From Arcicella sp034519515 (GTDB taxonomy: Bacteria > Bacteroidota > Bacteroidia > Cytophagales > Spirosomataceae), in NCBI GenBank assembly GCA_034519515.1, contig JAXHOK010000042.1:62001-126000 (forward strand): 64,000 bases of DNA. The letters run 5' to 3'. Under the pieces are notes generated by a model. The model ran no database searches. It had not been told where the DNA came from and worked only from the letters and a program-made list of their open reading frames with translations. Below are positions 8,265 to 16,613 of the stretch, one piece after another; position 1 is the first letter of the stretch; each line of letters opens with the position of its first letter. Both the position numbers and the translations under genes were made by a program.

Positions 8265-9014
8265 ATGAACCGTAAAAATTTCTTACAATCCGCCCTTGCT
8301 TCGACACTCGCTTTGTCGGGCTTCAATTCATTTAGCTTTTCTTTCAAAAGAAGTTATAACGATAAATTACCCCAAATGACTTTAGAGCAAACTATGCTTG
8401 AAAATGCTCCGTTTTCATTGCCAGCTTTACCTTACGCAACTGACGCATTAGAACCAAATATTGATAAAATGACGATGGAAATCCATCATGGAAAGCACCA
8501 TAAGGCATATATTGATAATTTGAACAAAACCTTAGTGGGTACTGCCTTGGAAAAATCTTCCTTGTATGATTTGTTAAAAGAGGCTGGGAAGCAATCGCCA
8601 GCAGTTCGTAATAATGCAGGAGGACACTGGAATCACACTTTTTTCTGGAATGTTATGTCGCCAAAAGGTGGAGGAATGCCAAAAGGTGCTTTGGCAGATG
8701 AAATCACCAAAACGTTTGGTTCATTCGATAAATTCAAAGAAGAATTTGCCAAGGCTGGCACTACTCGTTTCGGGTCGGGCTGGGCTTGGTTGATTGTTCA
8801 GGATAAAAAATTGGTAGTTTCATCGACTCCAAACCAAGATAACCCTTTGATGGATGTTGCCGAGAAAAAAGGTACACCCATTTTGGCACTTGACGTTTGG
8901 GAACACGCATATTATTTAAAATACCAAAATAAACGTGCTGATTATATTGCCGCTTTCTGGAACGTAGTAAACTGGGAAGCAGTACACAAAAATTATGAAA
9001 ATGCACTGAAATAG
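8265..9014 (+). CDS. Fe/Mn superoxide dismutase, exported form
   Basis: A 249-residue protein dismutating superoxide to H2O2 and O2. The core starts with SLPALPYATDALEP and carries the metal ligands in MEIHHGKHH, GGHWNHTFFW and LDVWEHAYYLKYQNKRADY. About 45 extra residues precede the core: NRKNFLQSALASTLALSGFNS looks like a signal sequence (Tat-like with RK rather than RR), so the enzyme is probably periplasmic or surface-associated. This extended form is seen in several Bacteroidota. Choice between Fe and Mn cannot be made reliably. Confidence 0.9.
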   Translation: MNRKNFLQSALASTLALSGFNSFSFSFKRSYNDKLPQMTLEQTMLENAPFSLPALPYATDALEPNIDKMTMEIHHGKHHKAYIDNLNKTLVGTALEKSSLYDLLKEAGKQSPAVRNNAGGHWNHTFFWNVMSPKGGGMPKGALADEITKTFGSFDKFKEEFAKAGTTRFGSGWAWLIVQDKKLVVSSTPNQDNPLMDVAEKKGTPILALDVWEHAYYLKYQNKRADYIAAFWNVVNWEAVHKNYENALK

Positions 9015-9097
9015 GGACTTGGGATTAGGTAATTAGGGATAAGGAAAAACTGAACCCGATTACCTAATCCCTAATTACCTAATCCCCAATTACCTAA
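9014..9097. repeat. Iterated-word inverted repeat (GGTAATTAGGGATTAGG type)
   Basis: The spacer between the dismutase and 2OG-oxygenase genes holds GGGATTAGGTAATTAGGGATAAGG. After a short loop come three copies of the complementary words (ATTACCTAATCCC, TAATTACCTAATCCCC, ATTACCT). It runs to within 4 bp of the next start codon, so the hairpin would cover that gene's ribosome-binding region. Confidence 0.7.
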
Positions 9098-9100
9098 AAT

Positions 9101-10069
9101 ATGACACTTCTCGACACAATTCCATCACTTGATTTAGCTGATTTCCTTTCGGGCGATGCTTCTCGCAAGGCTAAATTCGTACAAGATTTAGGAGCGGCTT
9201 TTAATAATATTGGTTTCGTAGCCATTAAAAATCATGGCTTAACGGGCGATGATACCGAAAAACTATATAATTCGGTTCAGAAGTTTTTTTATTCGCCCGA
9301 CGAATTAAAACAGAAATACGCCATCGAAGGAATCGCTGGGCAACGTGGTTATATTGGTAAAGGCAAAGAAACCGCCAAAGGCTTCAAAGTGGCGGATTTA
9401 AAGGAATTTTATCACGTTGGACAACCAATTCTTGAAGACGGAGACCCCATTTGGGAAGAATACCCAGATAACGTTTTCCCAGCAGAACTGCCTGAATTTG
9501 AGCAATATACACTCAAAACGTATCATACATTAGAATCGGCAGGCAAGAATTTACTCAAAGCCATTGCCTTATATTTGGAATTGCCCGAAGATTACTTTGA
9601 ACCCAAAGTAAAAAGTGGGAATTCGATTTTAAGAGCAATTCATTATTTCCCGATTGCCAATCCAGACGATTTGCCCGAAGGTGCCGTTCGTGCCGCCGCT
9701 CATGGTGATATTAATTTGATAACGCTGTTGATGGGAGCATCTGCCGAAGGTCTGGAAGTTTTGAGAACCGATGGCAAATGGATTCCGATAACGTCTTTAC
9801 CCGATTATGTGGTCGTAAACGTAGGCGATATGCTCGACCGTTTGACCAATCATAAACTCAAATCAACGATTCATCGAGTGGTTAATCCACCAAGAGAGAA
9901 ATTGGGAACTTCACGTTTTTCAATTCCATTTTTCATGCACCCCCGTTCAGAAATGGACTTGACCTGTTTGGACTCGTGTGTGGATGCTACTCACCCAAAA
10001 ATGTACGTCAATATGACCGCAGGGGAGTTTTTGAATGAGCGGTTGATTGAATTGGGGTTGAAAAAATAG
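9101..10069 (+). CDS. 2-oxoglutarate/Fe(II)-dependent oxygenase, isopenicillin-N-synthase-like
   Basis: A 322-residue enzyme with the non-haem DIOX N-terminal region (PSLDLADFL, then FNNIGFVAIKNHGL) and a C-terminal double-stranded beta-helix. The iron triad is visible as AAHGDINLITLL (H and D near residues 201-203) and STIHRVVNP (near 258), followed by the SRFSIPFF arginine (near 271) that usually holds 2-oxoglutarate. The family hydroxylates or desaturates small molecules; the substrate is unknown. It stands alone, directly behind a hairpin spacer. Confidence 0.87.
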   Translation: MTLLDTIPSLDLADFLSGDASRKAKFVQDLGAAFNNIGFVAIKNHGLTGDDTEKLYNSVQKFFYSPDELKQKYAIEGIAGQRGYIGKGKETAKGFKVADLKEFYHVGQPILEDGDPIWEEYPDNVFPAELPEFEQYTLKTYHTLESAGKNLLKAIALYLELPEDYFEPKVKSGNSILRAIHYFPIANPDDLPEGAVRAAAHGDINLITLLMGASAEGLEVLRTDGKWIPITSLPDYVVVNVGDMLDRLTNHKLKSTIHRVVNPPREKLGTSRFSIPFFMHPRSEMDLTCLDSCVDATHPKMYVNMTAGEFLNERLIELGLKK

Positions 10070-10094
10070 GAAATAGATAAAACATAACCACAAT

Positions 10095-10439
10095 ATGACA
10101 CAAGGACAAAGATTATCACAAGTTGAAGATCTTTTAGCTGACCAAATGCACAAGCAAGATTACATTTATGAAGAAGTTTTGACCTTAAAGGGAAACCTTG
10201 ATAAGATGAATAATGTTGTTGGCACTTTGGTTAAAACATCCCGAATAATGAATGGAGATGTTACATTTATTCTGAATAAAACAAATGTGATTGCAGATAA
10301 AGTTACAGAGATAGATGGACGTGTTGAACGTATTGAAGTTGATGTAACTGAATTAAAAACAGACGTAGCTGAATTAAAAACAGATATGAAGGATGTGAAA
10401 GGTCTTTTATTTAAAATTTTAGAGAAAGTAGATAAATAA
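10095..10439 (+). CDS. Coiled-coil protein of unknown function
   Basis: A 114-residue, almost entirely helical protein. The C-terminal half has obvious heptads, including two copies of ELKTD and a run VERIEVDVTELKTD; the N-terminus is QRLSQVEDLLADQMHKQ. There is no signal peptide. The stop is 4 bp before the next start, so it is co-translated with the nuclease-like protein downstream and may be its partner or assembly scaffold. Small coiled-coil proteins of this look are often coded beside DUF-type PD-(D/E)XK genes. No activity can be assigned. Confidence 0.65.
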   Translation: MTQGQRLSQVEDLLADQMHKQDYIYEEVLTLKGNLDKMNNVVGTLVKTSRIMNGDVTFILNKTNVIADKVTEIDGRVERIEVDVTELKTDVAELKTDMKDVKGLLFKILEKVDK

Positions 10440-10443
10440 AATC

Positions 10444-11040
10444 ATGGCATACAGCGATTTTACTGCAACAGAAATTATCAAACGCTTTGGAGTCAAATTC
10501 AAAGGGGCAGAATTGTTTTCTGGTGTACGACAAATTGAACCTACCAATTGGCTAACCGAAGCCTTGAAAAAAGCGACTGATTTAGGATTTGGCAGTGAAA
10601 AATCACGCTCAGAACGTTTAGTTACGCCAATTCTTTTGGAATTAAGTGATATTAATAATCACTCATTTTCGATTTATTCTGGAATGAACCTTGATATTGA
10701 TGAACAAATGGGTCTGAGAGGAGAATGTGATTTTATTTTCTCATTCAGTAGAATCCAAGATTTTGTAACTGCTCCTATCTTTTGCATTACCGAAGCCAAA
10801 AAACAAGATTTAGAACAAGGTACAATTCAATGCTCTGCTCAATTGATTGCCGCCAAAAAACTCAACGATTTAGAAGAAAATGTACCACACATTATATATG
10901 GTTGTTGTACGACAGGCGTTGAATGGCGATTTTTGCAATACGCTGATAATCAAATAATTATTGATGAAAAAAGATATTTAATCAATGAACTCCCACAACT
11001 ATTGGGAGTTCTTCAACATATTATTGACATATCAAGATAG
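10444..11040 (+). CDS. PD-(D/E)XK nuclease-like protein
   Basis: A 198-residue protein whose centre fits a PD-(D/E)XK fold: a strand with SERLVTPILLEL, then LRGECDFIFSF (Asp) and, about 25 residues on, IFCITEAKKQDLEQG (E-x-K), followed by a helix QCSAQLIAAKKL. This arrangement is seen in restriction-enzyme-like and type I R-subunit N-terminal-like proteins. No specificity domain is present. It is coupled to the coiled-coil gene 4 bp upstream. A DNA-cleaving role is inferred from the motif only. Confidence 0.6.
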   Translation: MAYSDFTATEIIKRFGVKFKGAELFSGVRQIEPTNWLTEALKKATDLGFGSEKSRSERLVTPILLELSDINNHSFSIYSGMNLDIDEQMGLRGECDFIFSFSRIQDFVTAPIFCITEAKKQDLEQGTIQCSAQLIAAKKLNDLEENVPHIIYGCCTTGVEWRFLQYADNQIIIDEKRYLINELPQLLGVLQHIIDISR

Positions 11041-11051
11041 GCTAATTTAAC

Positions 11052-12218
11052 ATGAAAAAAATCAGAAAAATTATCTTCTTGAAAGACGTTCTGATACTTG
11101 CCTGTACTTCTTTCGGAGGTCCGCAAGTTCATTTAGCGATGTTTATTGAGCATTTTGTCAAAAAAAGAAACTACCTTACCGAAGCCGAACTCCTTGAATT
11201 ACAGGCACTTTGTGCGATGTTGCCTGGTCCTACTTCCACCCAAACCATTACCGCTTTGGGTTATCGCATCGGCGGACCAAACTTAGCTTATATCACTTTA
11301 TTAGTTTGGATTACGCCCGCAGTTTTCATCATGACAGCGGCAGCTTTCGGAATGACATACCTCCGAAACCGTGATATTATTCGTTTTATTCAACCTATTG
11401 GGGTAGCGTTCATCATTCATGCTGGTTATATTTTAGGCAGAAAAGTCCTTAAAAATTATTACGGATTTGGACTAATGATTGTTTCAGCCGCTTTTGCGTT
11501 CTATTTTCAATCGCCTTATGTTTGCCCGATTGCCTTGATTGTAGGTGGAACTTTTACTGCTCTTAATTACAAAGATTACCCCAAACAAACGCATCATAAA
11601 ATGGTGATTCCTTGGTCAAATTTCAATTTATTTTGGGGATTTCTATTGTTTTTAGCAGTTTTAGGGCATTTTACGGATTATCAACCGATTAGACTTTTTG
11701 AAAATTTTTATCGCAACGGAAGCCTTACTTTTGGCGGCGGGCAGGTTTTAGCTCCCATGCTTTATACCGAATTTGTAGAGTTTAAACACCTCGTCCGTGG
11801 AGACGATTTCCTAACGGGCATGGCACTTTCACAGGCTTTACCCGGTCCTGTTTTTGCCCTAACTTCATATTTGGGCGTATTAGTAATGAAAGGGGGTACT
11901 TGGTGGGAACAATTATTGGGTAGTGCCGTTGGAGCAGCAGGGATTTTTTTACCTGGCACATTTTTGATATTTTTTGTCTATCGAATCTGGGGGCAATTGA
12001 AGCAATTTAGAGGTATCAGAGCGTCATTGGAAGGCATAAATGCGGCTTCAATTGGCTTAACACTTTCTGCAGCTTTCACTTTTTTAGTCCCAATGATCCA
12101 AAAAGTGGATTATCTTGGATTATTCACCGTTTGCGTTACACTTCTCCTTACGCAATTCACCAAAATCTCCACTTTTTATATCTTTTTAGGAGGGCTTATT
12201 TTAGGATTACTTGTGTAG
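11052..12218 (+). CDS. chrA: Chromate transporter (CHR family)
   Basis: A 388-residue inner-membrane protein made of two homologous CHR halves. The first begins LACTSFGGPQVHLAMFIEHFV and has LPGPTSTQTITALGYRIGGP; the second has GGGQVLAPMLYTEFV and LSQALPGPVFALTSYLG. The paired FGG(P) and LPGP motifs identify ChrA, which exports chromate in characterised members. There is no chrB regulator nearby, so the physiological substrate here is open. It begins 11 bp after the nuclease-like gene. Confidence 0.92.
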   Translation: MKKIRKIIFLKDVLILACTSFGGPQVHLAMFIEHFVKKRNYLTEAELLELQALCAMLPGPTSTQTITALGYRIGGPNLAYITLLVWITPAVFIMTAAAFGMTYLRNRDIIRFIQPIGVAFIIHAGYILGRKVLKNYYGFGLMIVSAAFAFYFQSPYVCPIALIVGGTFTALNYKDYPKQTHHKMVIPWSNFNLFWGFLLFLAVLGHFTDYQPIRLFENFYRNGSLTFGGGQVLAPMLYTEFVEFKHLVRGDDFLTGMALSQALPGPVFALTSYLGVLVMKGGTWWEQLLGSAVGAAGIFLPGTFLIFFVYRIWGQLKQFRGIRASLEGINAASIGLTLSAAFTFLVPMIQKVDYLGLFTVCVTLLLTQFTKISTFYIFLGGLILGLLV

Positions 12219-12304
12219 ATGTTCGGTTTTCGATGCGACCGACGCTTCGTCTTAATACTCGGTTTTTTCCAAACATCAAACATCAAGGAACTAACATCTA
12301 ATCT

Positions 12305-12664
12305 CTATTTTTTACCAATAAACCATCCGATAAAAATCAACAAAAACTGTATTGGCAAGCGAATTAGGGCTATTTGATGGCTTCCGATGGCGGGTTTGTC
12401 TCTGAACACGTCCCACACGTGAAGGGGTAAAAAAATAATCATTAAAAGAAAAATTCCGAAAGCTGCTCTTTGTCTGAACTGAGGAATAAAAACGCCAACT
12501 CCCAACACAATTTCGAGAATTCCCGATGCTTGATTTACCAATTGTTGTGGTAAAAAATCAGGCACGAATGGCAAATACATGACAGGATTTCTGAAATGAT
12601 TTATCCCTGCGAAAATCATTAGCACTCCGAAAAGAAAGGTTAAGCCAAGTTTTAAATATTGCAT
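12305..12664 (-). CDS. DoxX-family membrane protein
   Basis: A 119-residue protein with four hydrophobic segments (FLFGVLMIFAGINHF, ILEIVLGVGVFI, FGIFLLMIIFLPLHVW, FLLIFIGWFIGKK). The GINHFRNP and GILEI patterns are typical of short DoxX-like proteins. Their role is poorly known, though some are linked to quinones or thiol stress. It is read 18 bp after the radical SAM gene on the same strand, so the two are probably one operon. Confidence 0.8.
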   Translation of the reverse strand: MQYLKLGLTFLFGVLMIFAGINHFRNPVMYLPFVPDFLPQQLVNQASGILEIVLGVGVFIPQFRQRAAFGIFLLMIIFLPLHVWDVFRDKPAIGSHQIALIRLPIQFLLIFIGWFIGKK

Positions 12665-12682
12665 AATAGTTTTGTTTTACAA

Positions 12683-14872
12683 TCAGAAAGCCAGTAACCC
12701 AAATTCCCTCAAAGTATTCACAGGTTTTGAAAACCAAAACAACTCAAAGTCTTCCATGCCAAGGCTTTCGTAATCCGTTTTTATTTCTTGAAAGGTAGAG
12801 ATTTTTTTGTTTGTTACGGCAATTTTCTTCAAAATTTCTATCAACCAGTCGCCCTGTTGTTTTTCAGTTTGAATGATAAAACTTTCTCGTTTGTGATGGA
12901 AAGTGAGTTTTAGGTTCTCCCAAGAGATTCCTTTTTTAGATTTAGCGATTACCTCAATAATGGGCTTTCCGCCCAACCAGACTATTTTTGTAGAGGGTTT
13001 ATCGGTAAATGCTTCTTCGTTTTCAAGGGAATATTCAATAAAATTTGGTTTGATACTCGTTTTAGGAATTTTAAAATCGAACCAGTCTTGCAAGGGTAAT
13101 TCAAAACCCGTGGCGTGCATATAATTGAAGAGTGATTTCTTTAATCCAAAACTAAATTTATCGTGATTGATACCCGTTTTATCCTTAAAAGTAACGTCAT
13201 TATTAGCAAAAGTGATGGTATTTTTTGTTGGAATAACCCCAAATTCTTCTGGATTCATCCCCACGGGACTATGGGCGGTCATGGCGAATTGATGCCAAAA
13301 ACCTGATTGTAAAATGCCTAATTCAAACATCTGACGCACCATTTCCAAACTATCAACGGTTTCTTGGACGGTTTGTGTAGGATAGCCGTACATCAAATAC
13401 GCATGAACCATAATGCCTGAATCAGCAAAATTTTGGGTTACTTTCGCCACTTGTTCAACCGTTACGCCCTTTTTGATGAGTTCTAATAATCTATCCGAAG
13501 CCACTTCCAATCCGCCCGAAACGGCTATGCAACCCGATGCCCGCAAAAGCATACACAAATCACTGGTAAAACTTTTTTCAAAGCGAATATTTGTCCACCA
13601 CGTTACGGATATTTTACGTCTCAAAATCTCCAAAGCCACTTCCCGCATAAGGGCGGGTGGGGCGGCTTCATCCACAAAATGAAAACCATTTTCACCCGTT
13701 TGGGCAATCAATTCTTCCATTCTGTCCACGATGGTTCGGGCGGCAACGGGTTCATAAAATTTAATATAATCTAAGGAAATATCGCAAAACGTACATTTCC
13801 CCCAATAACATCCATGAGCCAACGTGAGCTTATTCCACCGCCCATCCGACCATAAACTGTGCATCGGATTGGCAATTTCAATGACCGAAATATATTTATC
13901 CAACAATAAATCTGAATAATCAGGTGTACCGACCTCGCTTTGTTTGTAGTCTGGTCTTGAGGAATTATTTTTATAGACAACAGTATTATTTTCTAAGAGA
14001 AAAGTGCGTTTAAACTCATTTTGAAGTATTAATTGTTCATTTTTAATGAGTAGTTCCAAAGGTAATTCCCCATCATCGAGCGTAATATAATCCAAAAACT
14101 CAAAGACTCTCACATCTTTTAATTCCCTCAATTCAGTATTGGGGAAGCCTCCACCCATAGCGACTTTGATGTGTGGATAATGCTTTTTGAGGTATTGACC
14201 AATCCGAAAAGCACTGTATAAATTACCTGGAAAAGGCACCGAAATACAAACCATTTTGGGCTGAACTTGTCGGATTCTTGCTTCCAAAATACGAACCGTA
14301 ATTTTGTCAATATAAGTCAAATCTTTTTGCAGAAAATCATACATTTCATCAAAAGAATTGGCACTTCTGCCCAAACGCTCGGCGTAGCGGCTGAATCCGA
14401 AGTTTTCATCGATACATTCCACGATAAAATCAGAAATATCTTCGAGGTAAAGCGTGGCTAAATGTTTGGCTTTATCTTGGATGCCCATATTGCCAAAAGC
14501 CCATTCCATATCGTCCAGAGCATCAAAACGAGAGGCTTCGGGCAGGAAATTATCTTGACAAATTTGTCGGGATAAAGTAGGATTTTTACCTTGCAGAAAA
14601 GCAATTACAGAATCAATCGTTTTGAGATAATCATCTTGCAGGGCAATGATTCGTTGAGAGTTTTCAGAAATAGTATCGGTTTTAGCGTAAATATCTTCAA
14701 ATAAATGCTGTAACCCTTTCTTAGAAAATAGTTCTAAAATCACCTCAATTCCCAAGTCCATTTGAAAGGCAGTAATTCCTTTCGTATTCAAAAAACCTTT
14801 GATATACGCAGACGCTGGATAGGGCGTATTCAGTTGGGTAAACGGTGAGGTAATAATGAGGATTTCTTTCAA
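12683..14872 (-). CDS. Cobalamin-binding-type radical SAM protein
   Basis: A 729-residue cytoplasmic protein. The N-terminal third has a B12-binding-like Rossmann region (ILIITSPF..., then VCISVPFPGNLYSAFRIGQYL and KVAMGGGFPNTE). The radical SAM core follows with the cluster motif GCYWGKCTFCD near residues 357-367 and a TIM-barrel tail (HAYLMYGYPTQTVQETVDSLEMV). This domain order is shared by methylthiotransferase-like and hopanoid/lipid-modifying enzymes, but the substrate is not evident. The last 150 residues match nothing I know. Confidence 0.85.
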   Translation of the reverse strand: MKEILIITSPFTQLNTPYPASAYIKGFLNTKGITAFQMDLGIEVILELFSKKGLQHLFEDIYAKTDTISENSQRIIALQDDYLKTIDSVIAFLQGKNPTLSRQICQDNFLPEASRFDALDDMEWAFGNMGIQDKAKHLATLYLEDISDFIVECIDENFGFSRYAERLGRSANSFDEMYDFLQKDLTYIDKITVRILEARIRQVQPKMVCISVPFPGNLYSAFRIGQYLKKHYPHIKVAMGGGFPNTELRELKDVRVFEFLDYITLDDGELPLELLIKNEQLILQNEFKRTFLLENNTVVYKNNSSRPDYKQSEVGTPDYSDLLLDKYISVIEIANPMHSLWSDGRWNKLTLAHGCYWGKCTFCDISLDYIKFYEPVAARTIVDRMEELIAQTGENGFHFVDEAAPPALMREVALEILRRKISVTWWTNIRFEKSFTSDLCMLLRASGCIAVSGGLEVASDRLLELIKKGVTVEQVAKVTQNFADSGIMVHAYLMYGYPTQTVQETVDSLEMVRQMFELGILQSGFWHQFAMTAHSPVGMNPEEFGVIPTKNTITFANNDVTFKDKTGINHDKFSFGLKKSLFNYMHATGFELPLQDWFDFKIPKTSIKPNFIEYSLENEEAFTDKPSTKIVWLGGKPIIEVIAKSKKGISWENLKLTFHHKRESFIIQTEKQQGDWLIEILKKIAVTNKKISTFQEIKTDYESLGMEDFELFWFSKPVNTLREFGLLAF

Positions 14873-14886
14873 AATATTGTTGTAAC

Positions 14887-14903
14887 ACGGACAGCTTGTC
14901 CGT
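14887..14903. repeat. Short palindrome ACGGACA..TGTCCGT
   Basis: A perfect 7-bp inverted repeat with a 3-nt loop just upstream of the radical SAM start codon. It could be an operator for that gene or a fragment of a dispersed repeat; no second copy was noticed. Confidence 0.45.
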
Positions 14904-15006
14904 AGTATCTGATAACTAAATAATTGCCTGAATAACGTTCGATTTTCAACTGATTGTTTGACAGCGGCACGTCTGAAACTTTGAATTGGAAATGGCTTCT
15001 ATCTTT

Positions 15007-15840
15007 TTACTTTCCTAAATATTGCTCTAAATACCCCTTCATTTCCTCTTGAATTTTCTTCGCCTCCTCCCCTGCTTTCTGGGCAAAATCTTTTTCGGTC
15101 GAGGCATAAATAATTGCTCTCGAAGAATTGACCAAAAGCCCACAGTGAGCATTCATCCCATATTTTGAAACCTCTTCCAAACTGCCACCCTGAGCCCCAA
15201 CGCCTGGCACTAACAAAAAATGGTCGGGTGCGAGTGTGCGTATGTGAGCCAGCATATCCGCCTTAGTTGCCCCCACAACGTACATCAATTGCTCGTTGGT
15301 AGCCCACTCCTGCGATTTTCCGATTACTTCCTCAAATAATTGCTTACTATTCTCAAGCTGTAAATTCTGAAAATCTTTACTACCCACATTGGAAGTTAAA
15401 GCCAATAGAATCACCCATTTATTTGGAAAATCAAGAAAAGGTTTTACTGAATCTCCGCCCATATAAGGAGCAACCGTCACGGAATCAAAATCTAAACCCG
15501 AAGAATTTTTATCAAAAAATGCTCTTGCGTATAGCCCCGAGGTGTTGCCAATATCACCCCGCTTGGCATCGGCAATCGTAAAACATTCTTTTGGAATATA
15601 CTCCATCGTTTTTTGGAGACTTTCCCAGCCCTTCGCTCCCATTGCTTCATAAAAAGCAATATTGGGTTTATATGCTACGGCATATTGATGCGTAGCCTCA
15701 ATTATCTGACGATTGAACTCAAAAATAGGGTCTTTTTCGGTTAATAAATGCTTAGGAATTTTCTGAATATCAGTATCTAAACCTACGCAGAGATAAGAGT
15801 TTTTGAGTTGTATTTGCTCAAAAAGGTGGGCTTTTGTCAT
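15007..15840 (-). CDS. pyrF: Orotidine-5'-phosphate decarboxylase
   Basis: A 277-residue enzyme making UMP from OMP, the last step of pyrimidine synthesis. It is the longer subfamily-2 type: LCVGLDTDIQKIP at the N-terminus, FYEAMGAKGWESL, and the catalytic TIADAKRGDIGNTSG near residue 92 with the Lys and Asp pair. FLLVPGVGAQGG forms the phosphate-binding loop. It stands alone; the spacer to the divergent rfbC gene is an iterated inverted repeat. Confidence 0.95.
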   Translation of the reverse strand: MTKAHLFEQIQLKNSYLCVGLDTDIQKIPKHLLTEKDPIFEFNRQIIEATHQYAVAYKPNIAFYEAMGAKGWESLQKTMEYIPKECFTIADAKRGDIGNTSGLYARAFFDKNSSGLDFDSVTVAPYMGGDSVKPFLDFPNKWVILLALTSNVGSKDFQNLQLENSKQLFEEVIGKSQEWATNEQLMYVVGATKADMLAHIRTLAPDHFLLVPGVGAQGGSLEEVSKYGMNAHCGLLVNSSRAIIYASTEKDFAQKAGEEAKKIQEEMKGYLEQYLGK

Positions 15841-15847
15841 AATTTAA

Positions 15848-15943
15848 TGTTCGGGATTCGATGTTGGGATTATCGAAAACTGGATTTTAAGCATTAAACT
15901 AAATCCCAAGCATCGAGAAACAAACATTCAACATCGAAACAGA
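15848..15943. repeat. Iterated inverted repeat between pyrF and rfbC
   Basis: Words such as GTTCGGGATTCGATGTTGGG on the left are mirrored on the right by AATCCCAAGCATCGAG and CATTCAACATCGAAAC. It lies between divergent genes, so it would sit over both promoters. Confidence 0.6.
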
Positions 15944-16025
15944 TTTGTTATTTTTAACGATTAATCTTAATTTCGCAGGCAATATTAATACAAAGTTAAA
16001 AAGATTTAATCATCTCCTCTCAAAA

Positions 16026-16553
16026 ATGCAATTCAAACCCCACACAATCTCAGGATTAATTGAGTGTATTCCCACAAAATTTGAAGATGAAAGAGGTCTC
16101 TTTTATGAATCCTACAACCAAAAGCTGTTTGCGGCAAATGGTATCACGGAGGATTTTATTCAAGATAATTATTCCTGGTCAAAAAAGGGAGTAGTCAGAG
16201 GATTACATTTTCAGTATGCCCCTTACGCACAAGGAAAATTGGTACGCTGTATGACGGGAAAAGTGATTGATATAGTAGTCGATATTCGTAAAGATTCTCC
16301 CACTTACAGACAACACGAGAAGTTTATCTTGGATTCAGCCATTGGCAATATGCTTTACGTACCAGCAGGTTTTGCTCACGGATTTGTGGCTCTGGAAGAA
16401 ACTATATTTGTTTATAAATGTACAGAATACTGGCACAAAGCCTCAGAATCGGGCATTATTTATAATGATACTGATTTGAATATTGATTGGGAAGTAGCAA
16501 ATCCAATTGTTTCAAGTAAAGATTTGGTGTTGCCGAAGTTTCAAGAAATATGA
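16026..16553 (+). CDS. rfbC: dTDP-4-dehydrorhamnose 3,5-epimerase
   Basis: A cupin enzyme that epimerises dTDP-4-keto-6-deoxyglucose on the way to dTDP-rhamnose. Family features are EDERGLFYESYNQ, KKGVVRGLHFQYAP with the catalytic His near residue 63, GKVIDIVVDIRKDSPTY, and YVPAGFAHGFVALEE. The frame is open further upstream to 15945, but the Met at 16026 (MQFKPHTISG) gives the normal family start and 175 residues, so it was chosen. The other rhamnose genes are not in the window. Confidence 0.93.
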   Translation: MQFKPHTISGLIECIPTKFEDERGLFYESYNQKLFAANGITEDFIQDNYSWSKKGVVRGLHFQYAPYAQGKLVRCMTGKVIDIVVDIRKDSPTYRQHEKFILDSAIGNMLYVPAGFAHGFVALEETIFVYKCTEYWHKASESGIIYNDTDLNIDWEVANPIVSSKDLVLPKFQEI

Positions 16554-16599
16554 GTTATAAGTTATGAATGATGAGTTTGCAAAATTCATAACTTATAAC
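16554..16599. repeat. Perfect 16-bp hairpin right after the rfbC stop
   Basis: Arms GTTATAAGTTATGAAT and ATTCATAACTTATAAC enclose 14 nt. It starts on the base after the stop codon and ends 15 bp before the end of the converging maltokinase gene. It is a possible bidirectional terminator, although the flanks are not T-rich. Confidence 0.7.
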
Positions 16600-16613
16600 T
16601 CATAACTAAAAGC

